Positions 24,044 to 30,295 of a stretch of DNA of 30,295 nt are shown in pieces. The stretch lies in assembly GCA_937919945.1 (NCBI GenBank), contig CALESY010000163.1, positions 1 through 30,295 on the forward strand. The letters are read 5' to 3'. The position numbers were made by a program, and so were the translations under genes. The stretch comes from an uncultured Chitinophagaceae bacterium. GTDB lineage: Bacteria; Bacteroidota; Bacteroidia; Chitinophagales; Chitinophagaceae. The notes under the pieces are model-generated. The model was not told the DNA's origin and did not search any database. It worked only from the letters and a program-made list of their open reading frames with translations. Numbering within the stretch: the stretch's first letter is position 1; every line of letters begins with the position of its first letter.

Positions 24044-25453
24044 TTAGGGTACGATTTCGTTTAAATGCTTTATGGTGTATTCGGTAGTTGTATCAATACT
24101 GAAGTATCGGGTATTCATATCTTCGGGTTTGTAGTTGTAAAAGCATCCTGCGTATATGTATTTATCTTTCGGTACAGTTGTGCTGTCTTTAACAAAGTAA
24201 AATGATACGTCAGGTTTATTGCTCATAGAAGATAAAATAATACTTTCTGCTGCTGCTGCCCAAGGCTCTATCATTATATTTTTTACAGGTTCGTCCTCTG
24301 CAATAGCAAGTTTTTTCACCCCTTGCTTATTCATCCATGTAAGTATCTCTGTAGTTAGTGTTACACGAGCCGTGTATTTTTGAGCAGAATGATATATATA
24401 AACAAACCTGCCTGCTAATACTATGGCTATTACTGCCAAGGCTTGTGCGGGCTTCATAGCAGGCAATACATAATAAACAAAAGGCAAGCACATGATGATA
24501 ACCATTCCCATCATTTCACTTTCAATATAAAATAAGTGATGGTCTGTAAGGTTACCGAATACTAAGCATATCAACACATAATAACCTATTGTACCCAATA
24601 AACATATAGAGAACAGTTTGTATTGCCTGCGGATGAATATACTTGTCATACCGTATATGAACAGTATAGAAGCTGCCCAGTAATTGTATATGCAGCGCTT
24701 TATAAAGGCTTTGCTGAAATCGCTTCCTAATCCGCTGATAATATCATGCAAACTAAAGTACAAAGCATTATGCATCTTACCGCTATCATAGCTCTGAGTA
24801 TTGCTCATCACAAGCTTAGCCGCTATAGTAGAGATAATGACAATGCTGATGAATGCTTTCGCAGAAAGTTGTGTAAACCTATTATTGATATATAAATAGT
24901 AGGTGCATAATAATAGTACTACAGGAATGATAGCCGCGTGTGTAAATATGGCAGTAAATATGAGTGGTGTAAATAATAACAAACGGAATGGGTGTATTGT
25001 AGATTTTTGACCATAACACAATACGCCAAATGCCAACATCATCCAGGCAGTAGCTTGAAATACTTCATTGTTTGTCCAGAAAAAAGCTTCTGATGCAAAC
25101 AACAAATAGTAAAAGCAAAGCAGTATTGTTTTACGATATTGTTTTAAAACAAACGTAAGAATAAAACCTACACTCAAGTAAAACAGATTGAACGACAAAG
25201 AATAGGATAACAATATCGTCTTCAATGGCCAGTGCATTTTACTGCCTATCAATGGCACTATCTGTGTAATGAATGCACCAAAACGGTTCTCCTGAATATA
25301 CAGTCTGCCCTCTGTAATAATATTATAGACAATGAAAGGTGCATCTAAAAACAGCATCCTCTCTTTATAATATAAGAGTGATGCAACGCACAACACAAAC
25401 AATCCCGTAAGGGAGATATATGCAGCTATACGGGTGGTGCTATTTTCCTGCAT
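24044..25453 (-). CDS. Polytopic membrane protein of unknown function
   Basis: 469 residues with about 11 predicted TM helices (first at about 10-28, last near 345), followed by a soluble C-terminal domain of about 120 residues (from about 355). The first extracytoplasmic loop has a FLDAPFIVYNIITEGRLYIQENRFG stretch of mixed charge, a position in which GT-C glycosyltransferases carry acidic catalytic residues. I cannot assign it to a GT family with confidence, so no function is claimed. A TATCTTTC (one mismatch to the -7 consensus) ends five bases before the ATG at 25453, so it may be transcribed from its own start 33 bp after the carB half. Confidence 0.65.
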   Translation of the reverse strand: MQENSTTRIAAYISLTGLFVLCVASLLYYKERMLFLDAPFIVYNIITEGRLYIQENRFGAFITQIVPLIGSKMHWPLKTILLSYSLSFNLFYLSVGFILTFVLKQYRKTILLCFYYLLFASEAFFWTNNEVFQATAWMMLAFGVLCYGQKSTIHPFRLLLFTPLIFTAIFTHAAIIPVVLLLCTYYLYINNRFTQLSAKAFISIVIISTIAAKLVMSNTQSYDSGKMHNALYFSLHDIISGLGSDFSKAFIKRCIYNYWAASILFIYGMTSIFIRRQYKLFSICLLGTIGYYVLICLVFGNLTDHHLFYIESEMMGMVIIMCLPFVYYVLPAMKPAQALAVIAIVLAGRFVYIYHSAQKYTARVTLTTEILTWMNKQGVKKLAIAEDEPVKNIMIEPWAAAAESIILSSMSNKPDVSFYFVKDSTTVPKDKYIYAGCFYNYKPEDMNTRYFSIDTTTEYTIKHLNEIVP

Positions 25454-25486
25454 ACGGAAAGATAGGGTTTTATGACTTTAGATGCA

Positions 25487-26680
25487 CTACTTGCTAAGGT
25501 GCATACTGCGCTCTTTGTATAACTGACGGAACCATGGGTCGCGCAGGTCTTTGATGAAGCGTATCGCTTCGCCTGTACTTTTCATTTCAGGCCCCAGTTC
25601 TTTATTTACATTCGGGAATTTGTTGAAGCTGAACACGGGTTCTTTCACAGCGAAGCCGTCCAGCTTTTTTTCCATCTTAAAGTCTTTCAGCTTTTTCTCG
25701 CCCAACATCACTTTGGTAGCTATATTCAGGTACGGAATACCATAAGCCTTAGCAATGAACGGCGTAGTGCGGCTGGCACGCGGGTTTGCTTCTATTACAT
25801 ATACCTTGCCGTCCTTTATTGCAAATTGTATGTTGATAAGGCCTTTTACATTCAGCTTCAAGGCTATTTTTTTGGCTATATCTGCCATCTCATCCACTAT
25901 CATGGGGCCTAGGTTGAAGCAGGGCAGCAAGGCGTGGCTATCGCCGCTATGTATGCCTGCAGGCTCTATATGCTCCATGATGCCCATTATGTGTACTTCT
26001 TCGCCATCGCATATAGCATCTACTTCCGCTTCCTGACAACGGTCGAGGAAATGGTCTATCAATATCTTATTACCTGGCAGATGTTTTAGCAGGCTGAGTA
26101 CACTTTTCTCGAGTTCATCGTCGTTGATGACGATACGCATACGCTGGCCACCCAATACATAAGATGGGCGTACCAACACGGGATAACCTACCTGATTGGC
26201 TACTTCAATAGCTTCGTCGGTAGTATAGGCTGTACCATAGCGTGGGTAAGGGATGTTCAGTTCTTTCAGCATATCGCTGAAGCGGCCACGGTCTTCGGCA
26301 ATATCCATATTATCGAAAGACGTACCTATGATGCGGATGCCTTTTTCATGCAGGCGTTTTGCCAGCTTCAGGGCTGTTTGCCCGCCAAGCTGCACAATCA
26401 CACCATAAGGCTGCTCATGCTCTATGATTTCCCACAGATGCTCCCAGTAAACGGGTTCGAAGTATAATTTATCAGCAATATCAAAGTCGGTAGAAACGGT
26501 TTCGGGGTTGCAGTTCACCATGATGGCCTCGTAGCCACTTTCTTTAACGGCTATCAGCCCATGTGTGCAGCAATAGTCAAACTCAATACCTTGCCCGATG
26601 CGGTTCGGGCCAGACCCCAATACGATTACTTTTTTCTTTTCCCCGGGGATTGATTCGTTGAAAACGATAGAAGAACTCAT
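25487..26680 (-). CDS. carB: Stand-alone C-terminal half of carbamoyl-phosphate synthase large subunit
   Basis: 397 residues from the ATG at 26680. They match only the second synthetase half of CarB (normally over 900 residues in Bacteroidota). The sequence begins in the inter-half linker (FNESIPGEKKKVIVLGSGPNRIGQG) with the biotin-carboxylase-like PreATP-grasp domain. The second ATP-grasp domain follows with VRPSYVLGGQRM at 170-181 and EANPRASRT at 297-305. It ends in DLRDPWFRQLYKERSM..., with no MGS (allosteric) domain. The N-terminal ammonia/bicarbonate half and the oligomerisation domain are missing; the upstream DNA encodes SxtJ. Reading frame and motifs are intact, so it is not obviously a pseudogene. 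In split CarB this half phosphorylates carbamate. It has its own -7 element. The N-half may lie elsewhere. Confidence 0.88.
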   Translation of the reverse strand: MSSSIVFNESIPGEKKKVIVLGSGPNRIGQGIEFDYCCTHGLIAVKESGYEAIMVNCNPETVSTDFDIADKLYFEPVYWEHLWEIIEHEQPYGVIVQLGGQTALKLAKRLHEKGIRIIGTSFDNMDIAEDRGRFSDMLKELNIPYPRYGTAYTTDEAIEVANQVGYPVLVRPSYVLGGQRMRIVINDDELEKSVLSLLKHLPGNKILIDHFLDRCQEAEVDAICDGEEVHIMGIMEHIEPAGIHSGDSHALLPCFNLGPMIVDEMADIAKKIALKLNVKGLINIQFAIKDGKVYVIEANPRASRTTPFIAKAYGIPYLNIATKVMLGEKKLKDFKMEKKLDGFAVKEPVFSFNKFPNVNKELGPEMKSTGEAIRFIKDLRDPWFRQLYKERSMHLSK

Positions 26681-26686
26681 GAGCTG

Positions 26687-26694
26687 CAAAGTTA
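26687..26694 (-). promoter_or_regulatory. -7 promoter element of the CarB half, near-leaderless
   Basis: On the minus strand this reads TAACTTTG, an exact match to TAnnTTTG, six bases before the ATG at 26680. It sits in the 17-bp gap after the SxtJ-like gene's stop and partly resembles the murB arrangement. It implies that the CarB half can be transcribed alone. Confidence 0.5.
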
Positions 26695-26697
26695 ATG

Positions 26698-27060
26698 CTA
26701 CCAGGGATTATTTAAGTCGTTTTTTGTAAAAAGATGCTGCCTGTTTATGAAATTGCTACCGGCGGGGCGTTTCAGTACCACCCCTGTTTTGCCGAAAAGG
26801 CGCATCAAAAAAGCAACAGGCGTAAGCACTACCCAATATATAAGGCTTAGCAATACGGCATTGTTGATATGCCCTATAATACCCGTCAGCCAGCCAAACC
26901 ATTTGTGTACAAAGCCTGCAAACCCTGCCGATGCCAGCCCCATTATGCCAATGGTAAACACCGCATACAATACCTCTATGCGGCGGAAAAGGAAATAGAG
27001 CAGTACCCCTACCAATACAATGGCAAGTAACGACTCCTTTATTTTTACCGCTTCTTTCAT
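26698..27060 (-). CDS. SxtJ-family small membrane protein
   Basis: 120 residues from the ATG at 27060, which shares its A with the stop of the preceding 48-aa gene. A longer frame from 27159 adds 33 residues of non-native character and is rejected. It has about three TM helices (about 8-24, 28-48 and 60-82) and a polar C-terminal tail with SNFINRQHLFTKNDLNNPW, the SxtJ-type ending with a final aromatic residue. SxtJ proteins have no known biochemical function but occur next to carbamoyltransferases and DUF5989 peptides, in saxitoxin clusters and in other bacteria. Here the trio is conserved in order. Assignment rests on context, size and tail; a profile search would settle it. Confidence 0.72.
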   Translation of the reverse strand: MKEAVKIKESLLAIVLVGVLLYFLFRRIEVLYAVFTIGIMGLASAGFAGFVHKWFGWLTGIIGHINNAVLLSLIYWVVLTPVAFLMRLFGKTGVVLKRPAGSNFINRQHLFTKNDLNNPW

Positions 27061-27206
27061 TAAAACAATGTATATATAAATGGTGCCAAACCCGTGTTGG
27101 CAGCTATTATTAATATGGCTATCAGAAGCAGGGCGATGATGATGGGGGTGAGCCACCACTTTTTACGCTCTTTGAGAAACATCCATAAGTCTTTCAGAAA
27201 TTCCAT
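27060..27206 (-). CDS. DUF5989 (SxtK-like) single-TM small protein
   Basis: 48 residues, below common ORF-length cut-offs and easily missed. It reads MEFLKDLWMFLKERKKWWL as an amphipathic basic N-terminus, then a TM helix (about 20-38), then a short NTGLAPFIYTLF end. This pattern, EFLxxLWxFLxxRKKxW followed by a hydrophobic helix and APFIYTLF, is that of DUF5989/SxtK. The start ATG at 27206 is the only one in a suitable position. Its stop overlaps the SxtJ ATG as TAATG, so the two are translationally coupled. The gene lies 19 bp after the small exported protein gene. Function unknown; probably a membrane anchor or partner for the carbamoyltransferase. Confidence 0.8.
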   Translation of the reverse strand: MEFLKDLWMFLKERKKWWLTPIIIALLLIAILIIAANTGLAPFIYTLF

Positions 27207-27225
27207 AAGTTTCAAAAATAGGATT

Positions 27226-27726
27226 TTATTTATATGCTTCTGCGTATGGTTTGTCCCAGTTGCTATGCAATTTTATTAGCTCATGATAATTGCCATCTTG
27301 TTCATACTTGCGTTGCCATTTACTTATTATTCTTTCCATCCTGTTTTTACGTCTTTCAACAAAAGCCAAAGTACCTTTTGCAAAGTAGTACCATTGAGCT
27401 CCATCACTTCCGCCAAACCATTTATACAAAACAGAATATGTTTTCTTCATGTATTTTTCCGCTTGTTTAGTATCACCTGCTTTAGCAAAAAGCTGACCTG
27501 CATGCCAATTTAAACTATGCTTATTTACATTAGTGTTTTGTCGTTTGTAATGTATTATCAAATTAGCAGCCTCTCTATACTTGCCTTCAGCAGATAACGT
27601 ACGCCAACAACAGGTATCGCTATTGAAAATGTTTGATGGGTATTGCAGACTATTTTGAGCAAAACAATTTTCTACTAAGACTACAAGTATTATACTATAT
27701 GTTAAGTAAGCAAGTTTCAATATCAA
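27226..27726 (-). CDS. Small exported protein of unknown function
   Basis: About 164-166 residues. No ATG is available at the 5' end; TTG codons at 27726 or 27720 are the likely starts. The frame is the same as that of the carbamoyltransferase, whose TAA (27733-27735) is two to four codons upstream. The N-terminus (LKLAYLTYSIILVVLVENCFAQ) is a Sec signal. The remainder is helical with a TPR-like region (about 40-100) and a Trp/Tyr-rich segment (YKWFGGSDGAQWYYFAKG) and ends KLHSNWDKPYAEAYK. I recognise no family. It is A/T-rich compared with its neighbours. It sits between the carbamoyltransferase and the DUF5989 gene, so probably co-transcribed with them. Confidence 0.6.
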   Translation of the reverse strand: MILKLAYLTYSIILVVLVENCFAQNSLQYPSNIFNSDTCCWRTLSAEGKYREAANLIIHYKRQNTNVNKHSLNWHAGQLFAKAGDTKQAEKYMKKTYSVLYKWFGGSDGAQWYYFAKGTLAFVERRKNRMERIISKWQRKYEQDGNYHELIKLHSNWDKPYAEAYK

Positions 27727-27732
27727 TAAGTA

Positions 27733-29589
27733 TTAATCTACCTTAAACTGTCTTCTCCATTTTGTTGCATCATTATTGGGTTGCAGGTCTTTATAAAAAA
27801 CAAAGTTCCCCATTACCAGCACATCCATATCCGTTTCCATAAAGCAGGCATAGGCATCGTTGGGGTTGCAAACAATGGGTTCTCCACGCACATTGAATGA
27901 TGTATTGATTAACACACCATACCCACTCAGTTTTTTGAATGCATGGAGTAGCTGGTGCATCATCGGGTTGTCTTTTGCTGCAACTGTTTGTATGCGTGCG
28001 CTGAAGTCTATATGCGTAATGGCTGGTAGCTCACTGCGCTGTACATAGAGTTTATCCATCAGCGATAGCGTATGATAATTGTTTGGTAGCGGTTTGCGGT
28101 AGGCTTCTTTGATGGGGTGTACAAACAGCATGTAGGGCGATGGGTGTTTCAAGCTAAACAGGCGCATTGCCTCTTCCTGCAACATAAGAGGTGCAAAGGG
28201 GCGAAAACCTTCACGGAATTTTATCTTGATGTTCAGTTTTTTTTGCATCTCGGGGTTGCGGGGGTCTGCCAATATGCTACGGTGGCCCAACGCGCGTGGC
28301 CCAAACTCCATACGCCCCTGAAACCATCCGACTACTTTGCCATCAGCAATTTCTTTAGCTACGGTATCAGTGAGCGATGCACTGTCTTCAATATGTATAG
28401 CTTCTGCACTGTATTTATTGATGGTTTTGATAATGTCTTTATCCTCGTAAGCAATACCGAGGTAGGCAGCATGCATGGCATCTGTACCTATATGCTTTCT
28501 TGGTTGCCCCTGCTGTATGTGATACGCCGCTAAAGCAGCACCCACTGCACCGCCAGCATCGCCGGCAGCGGGTTGTATATATATATTATCAAAAATGCCA
28601 GCCTCTTGCAACTTGCCGTTGGCTACACAGTTGAGTGCTACGCCGCCTGCCATGCACAGGTTGTTACTACCTGTTAGTTGCTTGGCGGTACGTGCCAGTT
28701 TCAGAACAATATCTTCTGTTACCTGTTGTATGGCAAGTGCCAGATTGCAATGGTGTTGCTGCATGGGTTCGTCTTCTGCCTTTCGAGGGAAACCAAATAG
28801 TTTTTCCCATTTGGCATCGTTTACCATACGCAAGCCTGTGGCGTAGGTAAAAAATTGTTGGTGCAGAAACACAGAGCCATCATCGTACACTGTACAGATA
28901 TTATCGAGTATCTTTTGCTTGAACTTTTCGGTTTGGGCATCATTCGGATTGCCATAAGGTGCAAGTCCCATCAATTTGTATTCGCCTGAATTGACTTTGA
29001 AACCCAGGAAATAAGTAAATGCCGAATAAAGCAAACCTACCGAATGTGGAAAGTGCAATTCCTTTAACGCTGTAATACTATTGCCCTCACCTTTACTAAT
29101 AGATGTAGTACACCATTCGCCCACACCGTCTATCGTTAGTATAGCAGCATCGTTGTAGGGTGATGGATAGAATGCACTGGCAGCATGGCTGAGGTGATGC
29201 TCAGGGAAAAGCAACTTTTGTTTACCATTACAGTTTTCGTCTGCTTCTTTCAGTCCCTTGCGCACATTATCTTTCAAAAATACTTTTTCCTTTATCCATA
29301 CAGGCATGGCACGCATGAAGGACAACCAACCTTTGGGCGAAAAAGCATAGTAAGTTTCCAGCAGGCGTTCAAACTTCAGCAGTGGCTTATCGTAAAACGC
29401 TACATAATCTATATCGTTGATGCTAAGCCCTGCTTCGTCCAGACAATAACGCACTGCATGTACCGGAAAACGCTCATCGTGTTTGATGCGGGTAAACCTT
29501 TCTTCCTGTGCGGCTGCTACTATATGCCCATCTACCACCAGTGCGGCGGCAGCATCGTGATAAAAGCATGATATACCGAGGATTTTCAT
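27733..29589 (-). CDS. O-carbamoyltransferase, NodU/CmcH/TobZ (SxtI) family
   Basis: 618 residues, the usual length. The N-terminal Kae1/TsaD-like domain has His11 (CFYHDAAAAL) and the HHLSHAAS metal-binding motif at 131-138. It also has GEYKLMGLAPYG at 202-213, LCMAGGVALNC (311-321) and PAAGDAGGAVGAAL (340-353). The C-terminal YrdC-like domain has FGPRALGHRSILADPR (429-444) and IKFREGFRPFAP (456-467). The family uses carbamoyl phosphate and ATP, through a carbamoyl-adenylate, to carbamoylate hydroxyl groups of antibiotics, Nod factors, saxitoxin and glycans. The acceptor here is unknown. Followed by DUF5989 and SxtJ genes, it matches the sxtIJK trio. The promoter (TACTTTTG) is 11 bp upstream. 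Confidence 0.93.
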   Translation of the reverse strand: MKILGISCFYHDAAAALVVDGHIVAAAQEERFTRIKHDERFPVHAVRYCLDEAGLSINDIDYVAFYDKPLLKFERLLETYYAFSPKGWLSFMRAMPVWIKEKVFLKDNVRKGLKEADENCNGKQKLLFPEHHLSHAASAFYPSPYNDAAILTIDGVGEWCTTSISKGEGNSITALKELHFPHSVGLLYSAFTYFLGFKVNSGEYKLMGLAPYGNPNDAQTEKFKQKILDNICTVYDDGSVFLHQQFFTYATGLRMVNDAKWEKLFGFPRKAEDEPMQQHHCNLALAIQQVTEDIVLKLARTAKQLTGSNNLCMAGGVALNCVANGKLQEAGIFDNIYIQPAAGDAGGAVGAALAAYHIQQGQPRKHIGTDAMHAAYLGIAYEDKDIIKTINKYSAEAIHIEDSASLTDTVAKEIADGKVVGWFQGRMEFGPRALGHRSILADPRNPEMQKKLNIKIKFREGFRPFAPLMLQEEAMRLFSLKHPSPYMLFVHPIKEAYRKPLPNNYHTLSLMDKLYVQRSELPAITHIDFSARIQTVAAKDNPMMHQLLHAFKKLSGYGVLINTSFNVRGEPIVCNPNDAYACFMETDMDVLVMGNFVFYKDLQPNNDATKWRRQFKVD

Positions 29590-29600
29590 TTATGAGCAAT

Positions 29601-29608
29601 CAAAAGTA
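29601..29608 (-). promoter_or_regulatory. -7 promoter element of the carbamoyltransferase operon
   Basis: On the minus strand this reads TACTTTTG, an exact TAnnTTTG match, 11 bp before the ATG at 29589. A tandem 10-bp repeat lies about 28 bp further upstream. Confidence 0.55.
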
Positions 29609-29636
29609 AATAGTAAACAGACAAAACTGAATGAAT

Positions 29637-29656
29637 TTGTTGCAAATTGTTGCAAT
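29637..29656. repeat. Tandem 10-bp direct repeat, putative operator
   Basis: Two copies of TTGTTGCAA plus one A/T are head-to-tail (29637-29646 and 29647-29656). Each holds the palindrome TTGCAA. The 10-bp period matches one helical turn, so a protein would contact both copies from the same face. The pair ends at the stop codon of the terminase-like gene and lies about 28-48 bp upstream of the -7 box of the carbamoyltransferase. Confidence 0.45.
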
Positions 29657-30243
29657 TATTCATGTAAAATTTCCTTTTGCTTGCTGATGTGTTTTGATAA
29701 TAACTTACGTAAACCTGCATGGCTGATGTGTTTATTGGTAACATTGCCAGTTGTGCTTACTTCCACTTCTTGTTTTTCAGGTTTGTTGGCAGATGGCTGT
29801 ACGGTGTGTACCACTGTCATTTGTTTGGGTGTGGGGTAATCTCCCGCCAGACGGCTATCGAGGTCTATGGCTTTCAGCATTTGGTTGATAGAGGGCTTTA
29901 CCATTTGTGTACAGGTTTTGCAATCCTTACCCTTGAACTGTTGCTCTATATAGATATTACCCTCGGCAATACGTGCCAGTATTTCGCGCTTGCGCTGTAC
30001 ACTCAGCAATTCTGCTGTGATGCGCTGCTTCACCTCCTGCTCGGCCTCACTGCGCAGGCGCGCTTCGGCTTCTTGTAATGCGTTTGCTATTTCAGGATTA
30101 TTGAGCAGACGGTTGGCGGCACTTTCTATAGCTCTGTAATTATCACTTTGGGTATTATAGGCATTTTTATAAGCCAGTGCGGCATCGCCCCATTTCAGGT
30201 ACTCGGTTACAAACCGGTGTTGTTTCAGGTTCATGGTATTCAT
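29656..30243 (-). CDS. Phage terminase small subunit-like protein, orphan
   Basis: 195 residues. The N-terminus LKQHRFVTEYLKWGDAALAYKNAYN plus the ANRLLNNPEIANALQEAE helix (about 42-62) is typical of the HTH DNA-binding domain of terminase small subunits. A charged helical region (about 62-95) follows. A CKTC motif (KGKDCKTCTQM, about 106-116) and a low-complexity tail rich in Lys, Thr and Ser follow; these are unusual for the family. No large terminase subunit, portal, capsid or integrase lies in the window. It has its own promoter (TTG-22 bp-TATTTTTG, 14 bp before the ATG at 30243). It could be a prophage relic or a domesticated DNA-binding protein. The link to the carbamoyltransferase genes is only adjacency (67 bp). 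Confidence 0.7.
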   Translation of the reverse strand: MNTMNLKQHRFVTEYLKWGDAALAYKNAYNTQSDNYRAIESAANRLLNNPEIANALQEAEARLRSEAEQEVKQRITAELLSVQRKREILARIAEGNIYIEQQFKGKDCKTCTQMVKPSINQMLKAIDLDSRLAGDYPTPKQMTVVHTVQPSANKPEKQEVEVSTTGNVTNKHISHAGLRKLLSKHISKQKEILHE

Positions 30244-30257
30244 GGTTTTTATTATTA

Positions 30258-30290
30258 CAAAAATACAATAAATAATTAATAATAATTCAA
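30258..30290 (-). promoter_or_regulatory. Promoter of the terminase-like gene
   Basis: On the minus strand a TTG (from 30290) and an exact -7 TATTTTTG (30265-30258) are 22 bp apart, within the Bacteroidota -33/-7 spacing range. The ATG at 30243 follows 14 bp later. The surrounding DNA is nearly all A/T. Confidence 0.5.
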
Positions 30291-30295
30291 GATTA

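Noticed and set aside
25487..26680. CarB half as a degraded pseudogene
   Set aside because: The frame is open, both ATP-grasp motifs and the C-terminal end are intact and a -7 element precedes the ATG, so I kept it as a gene; this remains a possible alternative.
27061..27159. 33-residue N-terminal extension of the SxtJ-like protein
   Set aside because: It is His-rich and unlike the family, and overlaps the DUF5989 gene in another frame; the ATG at 27060 is coupled to that gene's stop.
1..30295. CRISPR array, tRNA, rRNA, IS element or integrase
   Set aside because: I found no regularly spaced repeats, cloverleaf, rRNA core motif, transposase frame or terminal inverted repeat pair that I could support.

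Overview
The window looks like chromosome from a member of the Bacteroidota, most likely of the Chitinophagales/Chitinophagaceae type (inference; no rRNA is present). The reasons are: several genes are preceded by the Bacteroidota -7 promoter element TAnnTTTG and lack a clear Shine-Dalgarno sequence; one WD40 protein ends in a type IX secretion (T9SS) sorting domain; several proteins carry lipoprotein or Sec signals; and the carbamoyl-phosphate synthase piece lacks the C-terminal MGS domain. Most of the window is ordinary housekeeping DNA, densely packed and mainly read on the minus strand. I saw no tRNA, rRNA, CRISPR array or insertion sequence, and no gene-free stretch exceeds about 300 bp.

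Left end (1-3789): probably the edge of a surface-polysaccharide or lipid locus. It holds the 3' remnant of a SAM methyltransferase, a B12-binding radical SAM enzyme, a nucleotidyltransferase-fold protein and a Wzz-like chain-length protein. Next are methylmalonyl-CoA epimerase (minus) and a compact iscS-iscU-iscA operon ending in a strong 18-bp hairpin terminator. From 6541 to 9500 (minus) there are a GT39/ArnT-type membrane glycosyltransferase, an overlapping TPR lipoprotein and a Cys-rich exported protein. A divergent plus-strand pair encodes a dipeptide epimerase-like enolase-superfamily enzyme and MurB, fitting peptidoglycan recycling and synthesis.

Middle (11614-18639): ubiX, mazG and a very large NtrY-like sensor kinase form a minus-strand unit. 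They are followed by an exported thioredoxin-like protein, endonuclease III and a lipoprotein MsrB. From 18817 to 25453 come an acetyl-CoA hydrolase/CoA-transferase, a lone M16-family protein without the zinc motif, an acyl-CoA thioesterase, a YHS lipoprotein, a T9SS WD40 protein, an ElaA-type acetyltransferase and a polytopic membrane protein.

Right end (25487-30295): the most interesting part. A NodU/CmcH/TobZ-type O-carbamoyltransferase is followed by a small exported protein, a 48-aa DUF5989 (SxtK-like) membrane peptide and an SxtJ-like membrane protein, which is the sxtI-sxtK-sxtJ trio known from saxitoxin and other clusters. Directly after it lies a free-standing C-terminal half of CarB with its own promoter-like element. 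The carbamoyltransferase promoter carries a tandem 10-bp repeat that could be an operator. Upstream is an orphan phage terminase small subunit-like gene. My hypothesis is a membrane-linked carbamoylation module with a local carbamoyl-phosphate source; the CarB half could equally be a split housekeeping carB.
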